A DNA stretch of 64,000 bases from Sphingomonas sp. 1F27F7B (GTDB taxonomy: Bacteria > Pseudomonadota > Alphaproteobacteria > Sphingomonadales > Sphingomonadaceae), in the NCBI RefSeq assembly GCF_005503355.1, contig NZ_SCMK01000001.1, positions 124,001 through 188,000 on the forward strand, in the 5' to 3' direction. Position numbers and translations under genes: made by a program. Shown piece after piece: positions 41,198 through 50,375 of the stretch. A model generated the notes under the pieces. It made no database searches, was not told where the DNA came from, and saw only the letters and a list, made by a program, of their open reading frames with translations. Positions within the stretch are counted from its first letter, which is position 1. Every line of letters begins with the position of its first letter.

Positions 41198-41905
41198 TCA
41201 GAACCGCTGCTGCACGCTCTTCGGCCCCTGCGCGATCCGATAATCGACCGGTCCGGCCATGGTCAGCGCCTGCTGCCAGACCTGCCCTGCATAGAGGCGC
41301 TTGGCGGGCAGCGTCACGCAAACCGTCGGACGCGCCGGATCGCATTGTTTTCCTTCATAGATCTCGACATTGCTGTTGCCGGCATTGCGCAGCGTGAGCA
41401 GGTTCCCATTCCGCTCTCCGACGATGTTCACTGTCGGTTGCGCCGGCCGATAGATGACGAGCACGTCATAGCCGACCAGCAGCTTCAACGCCGTCACCGG
41501 CGCGCTGACCGGCCCCGCCACGGGTTTCACGGCGACGCGGTAGATCCGGTCGGTCGCTCCTCGCGGCACGATCGCCGCGATACGGATGAGCTTGTGCTCG
41601 CCGGGCTGCAGGATCAGCCGCTGCGGCGTGACCAGCAGCCCGCCGATCCCGGGGTCCGTGATCGGGGTCCTGACTTCCGCCGATTGGCCGGGCGACACGA
41701 TCTCCGCAGGCTCGACCGTTACATAGGCGACTTCGGTCCCGTCGTTCCATATGTCGATATCCTGCGCAATCGCGCCGGAGGGCAGGATATCGACCACGGC
41801 CTGGCTGAGCACGATCCCGGCGCTCGCCGGCAAGACGGCGAGCGCCGCCGCCAGTGCCGCCGCGAGGAGGACGGCTCTCGTGGAGGAATGCGTCAAGGTC
41901 TGCAC
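41198..41905 (-). CDS. Periplasmic pilus chaperone (PapD-like)
   Basis: Delivers pilin subunits to the usher. About 235 residues from GTG 41905, with GGAG seven bases upstream; the start lies inside the usher's last codons. A signal peptide (HSSTRAVLLAAALAAALAVLPASA) precedes an immunoglobulin-like domain with RLILQPGEHKLIRIAAIVPRG, YRVAVKPVAG and VTALKLLVGYDVLVIYRP. The last gene of the operon; typical ones place the chaperone before the usher. Confidence 0.88.
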   Translation of the reverse strand: MQTLTHSSTRAVLLAAALAAALAVLPASAGIVLSQAVVDILPSGAIAQDIDIWNDGTEVAYVTVEPAEIVSPGQSAEVRTPITDPGIGGLLVTPQRLILQPGEHKLIRIAAIVPRGATDRIYRVAVKPVAGPVSAPVTALKLLVGYDVLVIYRPAQPTVNIVGERNGNLLTLRNAGNSNVEIYEGKQCDPARPTVCVTLPAKRLYAGQVWQQALTMAGPVDYRIAQGPKSVQQRF

Positions 41906-44421
41906 TGGACATCTCCAATTCTGGAATAGTCGTTCTGCGAAGGTTTCGCGTCGAGCCTTGCCCGACATATCCGGCCATCGGCCCCATGCGCGACGATCTG
42001 TGCGTCGCCCGGCGCCTGCAGCTGGAAATAGCCCCGCATGTCGGTTGCGGCGATGGCGCCGTCCGTGACGATGTCGGCATTGGCGATCGGGCTGCCGTCG
42101 GGCCCGACCAGCCGGCCGAACATGGCCAAGACCCTGTCGGCCTTCCAATCCAGCACGGCGACCGTGCCCGGATAGACGTCAACCGAGCGGGTCTGCGCGT
42201 CGAAGCTGACCAGATCACTGCTCACCGGGCGGATCCGGACCTTGTATCGCCGATAGGGCGTTACCGCCAGGTTCAGATGCTCGCCCGTCGCGATCTCGCC
42301 GCGCGGGGCATCGTCGACCAGCACCGTGAAACGCGCGGTGCGCGCGCTGCCGCGCACTCCGATGCTGATCACGCTGTCGTTCTGGTCGCGCGCGCCGACG
42401 CGGAATATCCCGCCGCCCGCCACCAGCGAGGTCTGCGCGGTCAAGGCATATTGACTGGCACTGCCCGTGCCTCCGATCCGGTGGACGACGCTCGCCGAGG
42501 CAAAGCCGGTCGCGTTGCGTTCGCTGGCGGAAGCCTGCAGCACCGTCCCGTCGGCGCTCCGCTGGACGGTGCCCGACGCATCGAATTCGCCGCCCAGGAC
42601 GCCGCTGCGGTGGATCGAGGCCGACACTTCCTCCACATCGTCCAGCCGGCGCTGCCGCTCGCCCAGGCCGGTCTGGGCGCCAGTTTGCACACTGAATGAG
42701 GATCGGCTACCAAATACCTGTAATTGAAGTCCAAATGCGATCGAACGACCGCGGTTCGTCGCGGCATATGCGCCGTTGAAGGTCAGCTGGAGCTGGCGCC
42801 GGCGCAGGACCGTCCATCGCACTGTCGGGCCGATCGCATAGGAAGTCGCGCGCCCCTCGTCATGGCGCAGATAGGCGCTGACGCCAAGCTGCCCGCCACC
42901 GACGAAATAGGAAATGTTCCCGATCGCCTGGGCGAAGCTGCCGCCGGCGCCCTGCAGGCCCTGGACGGCGAGATCGGGGGAAGAGAACGTGTCATAGGCA
43001 TAGCCGTTCAGCGGGATCAGCGGGCCGCGATCGGCGCTGTGAACATAGCGCAGGTCGAAATTAAAGCCGATCGCGCCGCCCGTCGTGGAGCCGGCCTGCC
43101 CGACAATGCCATAGTCGCCCGAACTCGACCCGAGCAGCGCGACGCGGGTCTGGAAATTGGGCGCGAGATACGTCACGCCGACTTCGCTCAGCGCCTTGCG
43201 GTCGGTCACCATCATCGTCGCGTCCCATGCGATGCTGGGCCCCGCACGCCCGGCCAGCCCCGCCGTGAACAGCGGCACGTGCGCGACCGACAGCCAGCTC
43301 CGCTTCCGATCCACGGCCAGCAGGCCGGCATTCGCGAAGAAGGAGAGATGCCCGACCGGGGCAATGGCAGTGCTCTTGGTAAAGAAGCGCCGTTCGATGC
43401 GTGCCGCTCCGCTCGCTTCCTGGATCCGGATCTCGACCGGATAGGAACCGTCGGGAAGCGAGTTGGTGTCGAGCGTCTGGTTGCCGGCCTCGAAGCTCTG
43501 CGAGCTCACCAGCCGGCCCTCGACATAGATGTCCACGCGCGATCGCTGACCGAGGAACACCACGAGCGGGCTGCCGAACAGCTGCATCCGATCGGCACGC
43601 GTGTCGAACTGGGAGGATACGCCGACGCCGAGGATGCGCCTGCGCCCGACCAGGTCGGCGCCGGGCGCGTAGAACAGCCCGCCGCTGTAGCGCATGCCCG
43701 GCCGATCGAGCTGGGCCGCGAGCGTATCGACGTCGAGCCCGCGCCCCGACGAGACCGAGGCCTCCGAGAACAGCCGCGCATCGCCGGCACCGACGATGGC
43801 GCGATTGTAGAAATTATAGTTGAGCGTCTGCCCGTCGCCGCCCGCGATCGCACCGCCCATGACGTCGACGAAGGTGAGGCCCTTGCCATAGGGCTTGAGG
43901 AAGGGATCGGCGGTTGCCGCGCGAACAGTCAACAGACGCGAATTCAGATAGATATCGATGCGGAAGCGCCGTGGATCGAACACGATCGCCGCAGTCTCCG
44001 GGCGTGGAGCTTCGCAGGGAGCGGAGATGTCGGCGCACAGGAACCGGGCATTGGCGTCCAGCGCGCCGGTCAGGGCATGGGTGACTGCGCCGGCATCCGC
44101 GACATTCGGTATCGCGGCGACGACGCTCTCGGGGTGTGCGAACCGAACCTCTCCCGGCTTCGCCTCGACGTCGAACTGCCCGATCCGGGTGCCGCCGAAA
44201 TAGACGTCGGCGACCAGCCTCTGCGTTTGCGCGAGATCAGCGAAATCACTCGGCATCGCCGCTGTCACCATCACTGGCCGAGCCGGAGCCGGCCGCGCAC
44301 CGACCGTCTGCACGCTGCCGCCGGCGGGCTGCCCCCCGCCCTGCGCCGCCGCCCGGGGGATGGCGGCAATGCCCACCGCGGCGAGCAGCGAGAGCAAGGC
44401 AGCGGTCCATGCGCGGCGCAT
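41893..44421 (-). CDS. Outer-membrane pilus usher (TcfC/CS1-like)
   Basis: Beta-barrel pore and assembly platform for surface pili. 842 residues from ATG 44421. Signal peptide (MRRAWTAALLSLLAAVGIAA...), an N-terminal domain (RLVADVYFGGTRIGQFDVEA), plug and barrel strands, YLNSRLLTVRAATADPFLK, then the E-set-like SSQSFEAGNQTLDTNSLPDG, SYPVEIRIQEASG and late FTVLVDDAPRGEIATGEHLN. This organisation fits the TcfC/CS1-like usher group rather than PapC. Pilin genes lie five bases upstream, and the chaperone overlaps its end. Confidence 0.88.
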   Translation of the reverse strand: MRRAWTAALLSLLAAVGIAAIPRAAAQGGGQPAGGSVQTVGARPAPARPVMVTAAMPSDFADLAQTQRLVADVYFGGTRIGQFDVEAKPGEVRFAHPESVVAAIPNVADAGAVTHALTGALDANARFLCADISAPCEAPRPETAAIVFDPRRFRIDIYLNSRLLTVRAATADPFLKPYGKGLTFVDVMGGAIAGGDGQTLNYNFYNRAIVGAGDARLFSEASVSSGRGLDVDTLAAQLDRPGMRYSGGLFYAPGADLVGRRRILGVGVSSQFDTRADRMQLFGSPLVVFLGQRSRVDIYVEGRLVSSQSFEAGNQTLDTNSLPDGSYPVEIRIQEASGAARIERRFFTKSTAIAPVGHLSFFANAGLLAVDRKRSWLSVAHVPLFTAGLAGRAGPSIAWDATMMVTDRKALSEVGVTYLAPNFQTRVALLGSSSGDYGIVGQAGSTTGGAIGFNFDLRYVHSADRGPLIPLNGYAYDTFSSPDLAVQGLQGAGGSFAQAIGNISYFVGGGQLGVSAYLRHDEGRATSYAIGPTVRWTVLRRRQLQLTFNGAYAATNRGRSIAFGLQLQVFGSRSSFSVQTGAQTGLGERQRRLDDVEEVSASIHRSGVLGGEFDASGTVQRSADGTVLQASASERNATGFASASVVHRIGGTGSASQYALTAQTSLVAGGGIFRVGARDQNDSVISIGVRGSARTARFTVLVDDAPRGEIATGEHLNLAVTPYRRYKVRIRPVSSDLVSFDAQTRSVDVYPGTVAVLDWKADRVLAMFGRLVGPDGSPIANADIVTDGAIAATDMRGYFQLQAPGDAQIVAHGADGRICRARLDAKPSQNDYSRIGDVQCRP

Positions 44422-44426
44422 CGGCG

Positions 44427-44915
44427 TCAATTCGCCGCGAGCATGATCGTCAGCGTGCCGCCGTAATTCCCGGCGGTAGCGATGCTCAGTGCGTTGGCAC
44501 GCAGGATGACGATGAGGCTCGAATTGGTGGTTTGCAGGATCGGACAGCTCAGCAGCACCGTCTGCCCGGTCAGCGCCGTGCCCGATACGAGATTGGTGCC
44601 CGAGCTCTGCCCGGCGGAGGTGTTCCACTGGACTTCATAGGGCAGCACGCTCGCCCCGTTGGAGAGCGTGAACGCGCCGCCGGCCCCGGAACCGGTCGCC
44701 GTCAGCGAGTAGCGGCCGCCCAGCAGTCCGCTATACGCGCATACCGACTGGCTCCGCACCTGATCGACGCCCATGTTCGTGATCGTGCCGAACGACACGT
44801 CGCTCAGCTGGGTTATCTGCACATTCTGGGCGGAGGCCGGCATGGGCGCCGCCGCCAGCAAGGCGGATGCGAGCAACCCCGCGGCGATGGATCGGGAATG
44901 GGAGCGACCCTGCAT
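44427..44915 (-). CDS. Pilin-like exported subunit 2
   Basis: 162 residues, signal peptide ending MPASA. The mature part has the same layout as the next gene: SVCAYSGLLGGRYSLTATGSG, GAFTLSNGASVLPYEVQW, then SGQSS-like Thr/Ser stretch, CPILQTTNSSLIV and a final GNYGGTLTIML strand, the typical C-terminal beta strand for donor-strand assembly. Two cysteines form a likely disulphide. It is a pilus subunit by position. Related to SCPU/spore coat protein U-like and CS1-like pilins in style; the exact family was not pinned down. Confidence 0.75.
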   Translation of the reverse strand: MQGRSHSRSIAAGLLASALLAAAPMPASAQNVQITQLSDVSFGTITNMGVDQVRSQSVCAYSGLLGGRYSLTATGSGAGGAFTLSNGASVLPYEVQWNTSAGQSSGTNLVSGTALTGQTVLLSCPILQTTNSSLIVILRANALSIATAGNYGGTLTIMLAAN

Positions 44916-44943
44916 GGCCGAACCCTTCCTGATCGCCCAGGCG

Positions 44944-45516
44944 CTATTGCGGCGTCACCAGAAGGGTCAGCGTGCCCGTGTAACTGGCTCCTGCTTCCAT
45001 GCCCTGGAGGTTCGGCGCGGAAATCGAGACGATGAGGCTCGAAGTCGTCGCGGCGCCGGTACTGCAGGTCGGGTTGGCGGCAGTCGTGGTCAGCCCGCCA
45101 AGCGCAGTTCCGGCGGTCAGTGCGCTGCCGCTGGTCTGGCCGGTGCTGGCTGCCCATTGCACCGTGTACGGCACGGTCAGCGAACCGTTGGCGAGCGTGA
45201 AGGCGCCGCTGGTGCCGCTGCCGGTCGCGGTGATGCTGTACCCCTTGGTGGCGGTGTTGCTCCAGACGCAGTCGCTCTGCGCGCTGGTCGCGGCAGTGGC
45301 AGGATCCACGGCGGAGAAGGATATGTCCGTCAGGCCGGTGATCTGCGCCCGGTTCGCCACGCTTGCGGTGATGCTGACCGAACCTGTCGAGGTCGCGCCG
45401 AGCGTGCCTTGCGTGGAGGAAAATGCCGGCGGGCCGGCCACCAGCGCGCTTGCCACGACGCACAGACCGGCAGTCCGGCGGGTGGAGACGAAAATCTTGC
45501 CAGTATCGATCGCCAT
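44944..45516 (-). CDS. Pilin-like exported subunit 1
   Basis: 190 residues, paralogous to the downstream gene: KGYSITATGSGTSGAFTLAN and PYTVQWAASTGQTSGSAL align with it block by block. A hydrophobic N-terminal export signal is present (VVASALVAGPPAFSS). It has a longer N-terminal strand region (SVSITASVANRAQITGLTDI), two cysteines and a C-terminal SYTGTLTLLVTP strand. The first gene of the operon, so probably the major pilin. A small hairpin just before its start may affect ribosome access. Confidence 0.75.
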   Translation of the reverse strand: MAIDTGKIFVSTRRTAGLCVVASALVAGPPAFSSTQGTLGATSTGSVSITASVANRAQITGLTDISFSAVDPATAATSAQSDCVWSNTATKGYSITATGSGTSGAFTLANGSLTVPYTVQWAASTGQTSGSALTAGTALGGLTTTAANPTCSTGAATTSSLIVSISAPNLQGMEAGASYTGTLTLLVTPQ

Positions 45517-45523
45517 TTACCTT

Positions 45524-45539
45524 ACCTCGCCATTGAGGT
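45524..45539 (-). promoter_or_regulatory. Small hairpin beside the ribosome-binding site of pilin gene 1
   Basis: ACCTC (45524-45528) and GAGGT (45535-45539) pair around a six-base loop, eight bases upstream of the ATG at 45516, touching the AAGG ribosome-binding stretch. Could limit translation. Confidence 0.35.
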
Positions 45540-46017
45540 GTCACGAGAATTTCTCTCGTCGGGCGGAAGATTACTACGAGGCGGATTAAGCTATCGTCGA
45601 TTCGCGATCTCGGCAAAATCCGCATTATCAGAATACTTAACGCCGGAACGGTCATCGGGCCGCAAGGTGGCCATCCCATCGACATCGCGCTCGATGACTC
45701 TCGTGAATGCGCGGATTCCTTCGTCAGCCGCGGTCAGGACGAATAGCGTAATTTACGTTCTGCCCGCCGTCCGTCCGATGCGTTCGATTTGCCCGGGCGT
45801 CCCATGTGCCGGCGAATGGCGAGCACGCCCGCGCCGCGGGAAAAATTGCGACATATTCGTCGACGCAATAGTTCCGATCCGGAGGAAATTGCCCGGAAAT
45901 CAACGTCCGAACAGCTTTCGATCCTTCCCAATTTTGATACATATTTGCACCTAGACCGGTAGCTGCATTGCGCGTCTAATATCGCCGGAACAACCTGACA
46001 GCACGAAAGGTGCGCTG
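45540..46017. other. AT-richer divergent intergenic region between pilus and RND operons
   Basis: The longest gene-free stretch here (about 500 bases with the hairpin). It is visibly AT-richer than the genes. It should carry promoters for both operons. A CGAGA...TCTCG hairpin lies near 45544-45558. Short frames in both strands look like chance. No known RNA or operator was recognised. Confidence 0.5.
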
Positions 46018-47244
46018 GTGACAGGCTTCAAGCTGACCCCGCCCCGCTGGCGCGCCATCGGCATCGTCCTGATCCTCATCCTGATTCTGTTCGCTGTCTG
46101 GCGATGCAGCGGTTCCCCGGAAAGCACATCGGGCGGGCGGCATCGCGGCGGCTCGGGCCAACCGATCACCGTCGGCGTCGCCCATGTCGGGCGAATCGAC
46201 ATGCCGATCCGGCTGGCGGCGATCGGCACCGTCCAGCCGCTGACCACCGCCACGGTGCGCACTCAGATTGCCGGCACGCTGTTCAGCCTGCACTTCACCG
46301 AAGGGCAGATGGTGGCGAAGGGGCAGCTGATCGCCCAGATCGATCCCCGGCCCTACAAGCTCGCGCTCGCCCAGGCGCGCGCCAACCTCGCCCGCGACCT
46401 CGCCCAGCGCGACATGGCCGCGACCGACCTCAAGCGCTACCAGGGGCTGCTCGCTCAGGATTCGATCGCGCGCCAGCAGGTCGAGACCCAGGCGGCGACG
46501 CTCAAGCAGCTTGACGGCACGATCGGCGCCGACCGCGCGGCGATCGGCACGGCCGCGCTCAACCTCGCCTATACCTCGATCCGCGCGCCGGTGAGCGGAC
46601 GGATCGGCCTGCGCCAGGTCGATATCGGCAATTACGTGACGCCCTCGGACACCACCGGGCTCGCGGTGATCACGCAGATCGATCCGATCGACGTGACCTT
46701 CTCCCTGCCCCAGAACCAGATCGCTACGCTGCAGGCCCGGCTGGCGAGCGGCGGCGACATGCCCGTCAACGCCACCAACTCCACCGGCGCATCCACGCTC
46801 GCCCAGGGCCGATTCCTGACGCTCGACAACCAGATCGACCCGACCAGCGGCACGGTGAAGGCGAAGGCGCGCTTCGGCAATGGCGGCGGCGCGTTGTTCC
46901 CGAGCCAGTTCGTCAACGTCTCGGCCGAGATCGGCATCGTGCGCCAGGGGCTCGCCGTGCCCGTCAATTCGGTGCGGCACGGCGCGAACGGCGATTTCGT
47001 CTTCGTGATCCAGCCCGCTCGCACGGTGAAGCTCACGCTGGTGAAGCTGGGACCGAGCGACGGTACCAACATCATCGTGACCAGCGGGCTCCCCCAGGGC
47101 GCGATGATAGTGACGGACGGGGCGGACACGCTGGATGACGGCGCCCGCGTCTCGCTGCCGGGCAAGCAGGGTGCCGGCGCCGGCAAGGGCGGCACGGGCC
47201 AGCCCGGCGGCGGCCACAGGCACCGGCACGGCGCGGACCAGTGA
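46018..47244 (+). CDS. mdtA: RND efflux periplasmic adaptor subunit
   Basis: Bridges the inner-membrane pump and outer channel. 408 residues from GTG. It starts with a membrane anchor (IGIVLILILILFAVW), then the biotinyl-like hairpin (TATVRTQIAGTLFSLHFTEGQMV), a coiled-coil hairpin (LAQARANLARDLAQRDM, QQVETQAATLKQ) and an OB/beta-barrel (LNLAYTSIRAPVSGRIGLRQVDIG). The overall layout matches MdtA. Its stop overlaps the permease start (GTGA). The His/Gly-rich tail (GGGHRHRHG) is unusual. Substrates unknown. Confidence 0.92.
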   Translation: MTGFKLTPPRWRAIGIVLILILILFAVWRCSGSPESTSGGRHRGGSGQPITVGVAHVGRIDMPIRLAAIGTVQPLTTATVRTQIAGTLFSLHFTEGQMVAKGQLIAQIDPRPYKLALAQARANLARDLAQRDMAATDLKRYQGLLAQDSIARQQVETQAATLKQLDGTIGADRAAIGTAALNLAYTSIRAPVSGRIGLRQVDIGNYVTPSDTTGLAVITQIDPIDVTFSLPQNQIATLQARLASGGDMPVNATNSTGASTLAQGRFLTLDNQIDPTSGTVKAKARFGNGGGALFPSQFVNVSAEIGIVRQGLAVPVNSVRHGANGDFVFVIQPARTVKLTLVKLGPSDGTNIIVTSGLPQGAMIVTDGADTLDDGARVSLPGKQGAGAGKGGTGQPGGGHRHRHGADQ

Positions 47245-50200
47245 GCGCGGACGAACAGCCCGGCCCGGTCGAGCGGGCGGGCCCCTGGCACGTCTTCATC
47301 CTGCGGCCGGTGGCGACTACGCTGCTGGCGGTGGCGGTGCTGCTCGCGGGGCTGGTCGCCTATCGCGTCCTGCCGCTGTCGGCGCTGCCCGAAGTCGATT
47401 ACCCGACGATCGAGGTGCGCACGCTCTATCCCGGCGCCAGCCCGGACGTGATGGCACTCACCGTCACCAGCCCGCTCGAGCGCCAGTTCGGCCAGATGGC
47501 GGGGCTGGCGCGGATGTCGTCGCAATCCTCGGCCGGCGCCTCGGTCATCACGCTCCAGTTCAAGCTCGACCTGTCGCTCGACGTGGCGGAACAGGAAGTG
47601 CAGGCGGCGATCAATGCGGCTGGCACGCTGCTCCCGTCGGACCTGCCGGCCCCGCCCATCTATGCCAAGGTCAATCCCGCCGACGCGCCGATCGTGACGC
47701 TGGGTCTCACTTCCCGCACCCGCACCCTCGCCCAGATCGAGGACCTGGCCGACCAGCGCCTCGCCGCCAAGATCGCCCAGATGAGCGGAGTCGGTCTGGT
47801 CACGCTCTCGGGCGGCCAGCGGCCCGCGGTGCGCATCCAGGCCAATGTGCAGGCGCTGGCGTCCTACGGGCTCTCGACCGAGACGCTGCGCGCCGCGATC
47901 GCCGCCGCCAACGCCAATGCGGCCAAGGGCAGCTTCGACGGTCCCACCCGTTCCTGGGCGATCGACGGCAACGACCAGCTCGGCACCGCGCAGGAATATC
48001 GCGACCTGATCGTCGCCTGGCGCAACAATGCGCCGGTCAAGCTGAGCGACGTCGCCAATGTGGTCGATTCGACCGAGAATGTGCGCCTCGCCGCGTGGAT
48101 GAACCGCACGCCGGCGGTGATCGTCGACGTCCAGCGCCAGCCCGGCGCCAACGTGATCGCCACGGTGGACGCGATCAAGGCGACCTTGCCCGGGCTCGAG
48201 GCCCAGCTTCCGCCCGATGTCCATGTGACCTTGCTCACGGATCGCACCGCCGGCATCCGCGCCTCGGTGGCGGACGTGCAGATGGAGCTCGCCTTCGCGG
48301 TCGTGCTGGTGACGCTGGCGATGTTCCTGTTCCTGGGCAGCCCGCGCGCCACCTTCGTCGCCAGCCTCGCCGTGCCGCTCTCGCTCGTCGGCGCCTTTGC
48401 CGCGATGTACCAGCTCGGCTATTCGATCAACAATCTGACGCTGATGGCGATGACGATCGCGGCGGGCTTCGTGGTCGACGACGCGATCGTCGTCATCGAG
48501 AATATCCAGCGCCATATCGAGGACGGCGACACGCCGCTCCAGGCGGCGCTCAAGGGATCGGGCGAGATCGGCTTCACCATCGTCTCGCTCACCGTCAGCC
48601 TGATCGCCGCGCTGGTGCCGCTGCTGTTCATGGGGGACGTGGTCGGGCGGCTCTTCCGCGAATTCGCGGTGACGCTGTCGGTGACGATCGTGATCTCCGC
48701 CGGCGTCGCGCTCACCCTGGTGCCGATGCTTTCCGGCCGCTGGCTGCGGCGCGAATCCGAAGAGCGGCTGATCGCGCCGGTCCGCTGGTCGCTCGAGACG
48801 TTCGACCGGGTGGCACATGGCTATGCCCGCGGCCTCGCCTGGGTGCTCGAGCGCCAGCGGCTGGTGCTGCTCCTCTTCGCCGGCACGCTGGCGCTCACTG
48901 CCCTGCTCGCCTTCGCCATTCCGAAGGGGCTGTTCCCCGAACAGGACACCGGCCAGCTCCAGGCCGTGGTGGTCGGCCCCCAGGACGCCTCGTTCGCACG
49001 GATGCAGGCGATCCAGACCCAGGTGGCCGACGCGGTGCTGCGCGATTCGGAGGTGGACAGCCTGAGCGGCAATGTCGGCGTGGATGGCGTCAATCCATCG
49101 CTCAACCAGGGCCGGATTCTGATCAACCTGAAGCCCCAGTCCCAGCGCGGCAGCCAGTCCGCGCTGCTCGATCGGCTGGCGGATCGCGTCCACGGCATTC
49201 CCGGCGTCCAAGTCTATTTCCGGCCGGTCCAGGACCTCACCATCGATTCGGAGGGCGGACCGACGCGCTACCGCTTCGCGCTCCAGGGCGCGAACCAGGC
49301 CCAGGTGAATCAATGGGCGCAGCGGCTCACCGCAGCGCTGCGCCGCGAGCCGGCGCTCGCCAACGTCACCTCCGACGTGCTCGACCAGGGCCGCGCGGTG
49401 ACGGTCGTAATCGACCGCGAGAGCGCCGGGCGGCTCGGGATCAGCGCCTCGACGATCGACAGCGCGCTCTACGATGCGTTCGGCCAGCGCATCGTCTCGA
49501 CGATCTTTACCGCCGCCAGCCAATATCGGGTGATCCTGGAGAGCCAGCCCGGCATGCTGACCTCGCCCGACGCGCTCAACAGCCTCTATGTCCCCACTTC
49601 GAGCGGCAGCTCGGTTCCGCTCGGCACGGTGGCGCGCTTCGACAAGGGCACCGCGCCATTGCTCATCACCCGCGTCGGCCAGTTCCCCGCCGCGACGATC
49701 GGCTTCGATCCGGCACCGGGCGTTTCGCTGGGCGCCGCAGTCGACGCCGTCACGCGGGTGGAAGCCAGGATCGGCGTCCCCGCCTCGCTCGACACCCATT
49801 TCCAGGGCGCGGCGGAAGCGTTCCGCAGTTCGCTCGGCAACGAATTCTGGCTGATCCTGGCGGCGGTGGTGATCGTCTATATCGTGCTGGGCGTGCTCTA
49901 TGAGAGCTTCATCCACCCGCTCACCATCCTCTCCACCCTGCCCGCCGCCGCGGTCGGCGCGCTGCTCGCGCTGATCCTGTCGGGCGAAGGGCTGGGCGTG
50001 ATCGGGATCATCGGCATCGTGCTGCTGATCGGCATCGTCAAGAAGAACGCGATCATGATGATCGACTTCGCGATCCGGGCCCAGCGCGAGGAAGGGATGG
50101 AGGCCGATGCCGCGATCCGCCAGGCCGCCCGGCTGCGCTTCCGCCCGATCCTGATGACCACCTTCGCCGCCTTGTTCGCGGCGCTGCCGATGATCTTCGG

Positions 50201-50375
50201 ATCGGGCATGGGCTCCGAGCTGCGCCAGCCGCTCGGCCTCGCCATCGCCGGCGGCCTGATCGTCAGCCAGCTGCTCACCTTGTTCACCACCCCGGTGATC
50301 TTCCTGGCGTTCGAGCGGCTGGGAGCCCGTTTCGGGCGGCGCCCGCCGCCTGCGGAGGCTCCGGTGGCGGCATGA
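47241..50375 (+). CDS. mdtB: RND efflux permease 1 (MdtB-like)
   Basis: Proton-driven inner-membrane transporter, 1044 residues. AcrB fold: twelve membrane segments in two halves, the pair of acidic residues in GFVVDDAIVVIENIQRHIEDG (TM4), large periplasmic loops, and the late GIVKKNAIMMIDFAIRAQ. Its resemblance to the next gene and its place fit the MdtBC heteromer, in which two RND proteins form one pump. Starts with GTG inside the adaptor stop; ends inside the next start (ATGA). Confidence 0.94.
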   Translation: MSADEQPGPVERAGPWHVFILRPVATTLLAVAVLLAGLVAYRVLPLSALPEVDYPTIEVRTLYPGASPDVMALTVTSPLERQFGQMAGLARMSSQSSAGASVITLQFKLDLSLDVAEQEVQAAINAAGTLLPSDLPAPPIYAKVNPADAPIVTLGLTSRTRTLAQIEDLADQRLAAKIAQMSGVGLVTLSGGQRPAVRIQANVQALASYGLSTETLRAAIAAANANAAKGSFDGPTRSWAIDGNDQLGTAQEYRDLIVAWRNNAPVKLSDVANVVDSTENVRLAAWMNRTPAVIVDVQRQPGANVIATVDAIKATLPGLEAQLPPDVHVTLLTDRTAGIRASVADVQMELAFAVVLVTLAMFLFLGSPRATFVASLAVPLSLVGAFAAMYQLGYSINNLTLMAMTIAAGFVVDDAIVVIENIQRHIEDGDTPLQAALKGSGEIGFTIVSLTVSLIAALVPLLFMGDVVGRLFREFAVTLSVTIVISAGVALTLVPMLSGRWLRRESEERLIAPVRWSLETFDRVAHGYARGLAWVLERQRLVLLLFAGTLALTALLAFAIPKGLFPEQDTGQLQAVVVGPQDASFARMQAIQTQVADAVLRDSEVDSLSGNVGVDGVNPSLNQGRILINLKPQSQRGSQSALLDRLADRVHGIPGVQVYFRPVQDLTIDSEGGPTRYRFALQGANQAQVNQWAQRLTAALRREPALANVTSDVLDQGRAVTVVIDRESAGRLGISASTIDSALYDAFGQRIVSTIFTAASQYRVILESQPGMLTSPDALNSLYVPTSSGSSVPLGTVARFDKGTAPLLITRVGQFPAATIGFDPAPGVSLGAAVDAVTRVEARIGVPASLDTHFQGAAEAFRSSLGNEFWLILAAVVIVYIVLGVLYESFIHPLTILSTLPAAAVGALLALILSGEGLGVIGIIGIVLLIGIVKKNAIMMIDFAIRAQREEGMEADAAIRQAARLRFRPILMTTFAALFAALPMIFGSGMGSELRQPLGLAIAGGLIVSQLLTLFTTPVIFLAFERLGARFGRRPPPAEAPVAA

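Noticed and set aside
41072..45516. tRNA-Glu as an integration site for a genomic island carrying the pilus operon
   Set aside because: No integrase, no repeat of the tRNA 3' end beyond the pilus genes, and no sharp composition break was seen.
46632..49916. A 1094-codon open frame antisense to the RND adaptor and permease
   Set aside because: The plus strand holds full RND genes with ATGA/GTGA coupling. The antisense product has no recognisable domain and an unlikely Arg/Asp/His-rich make-up.
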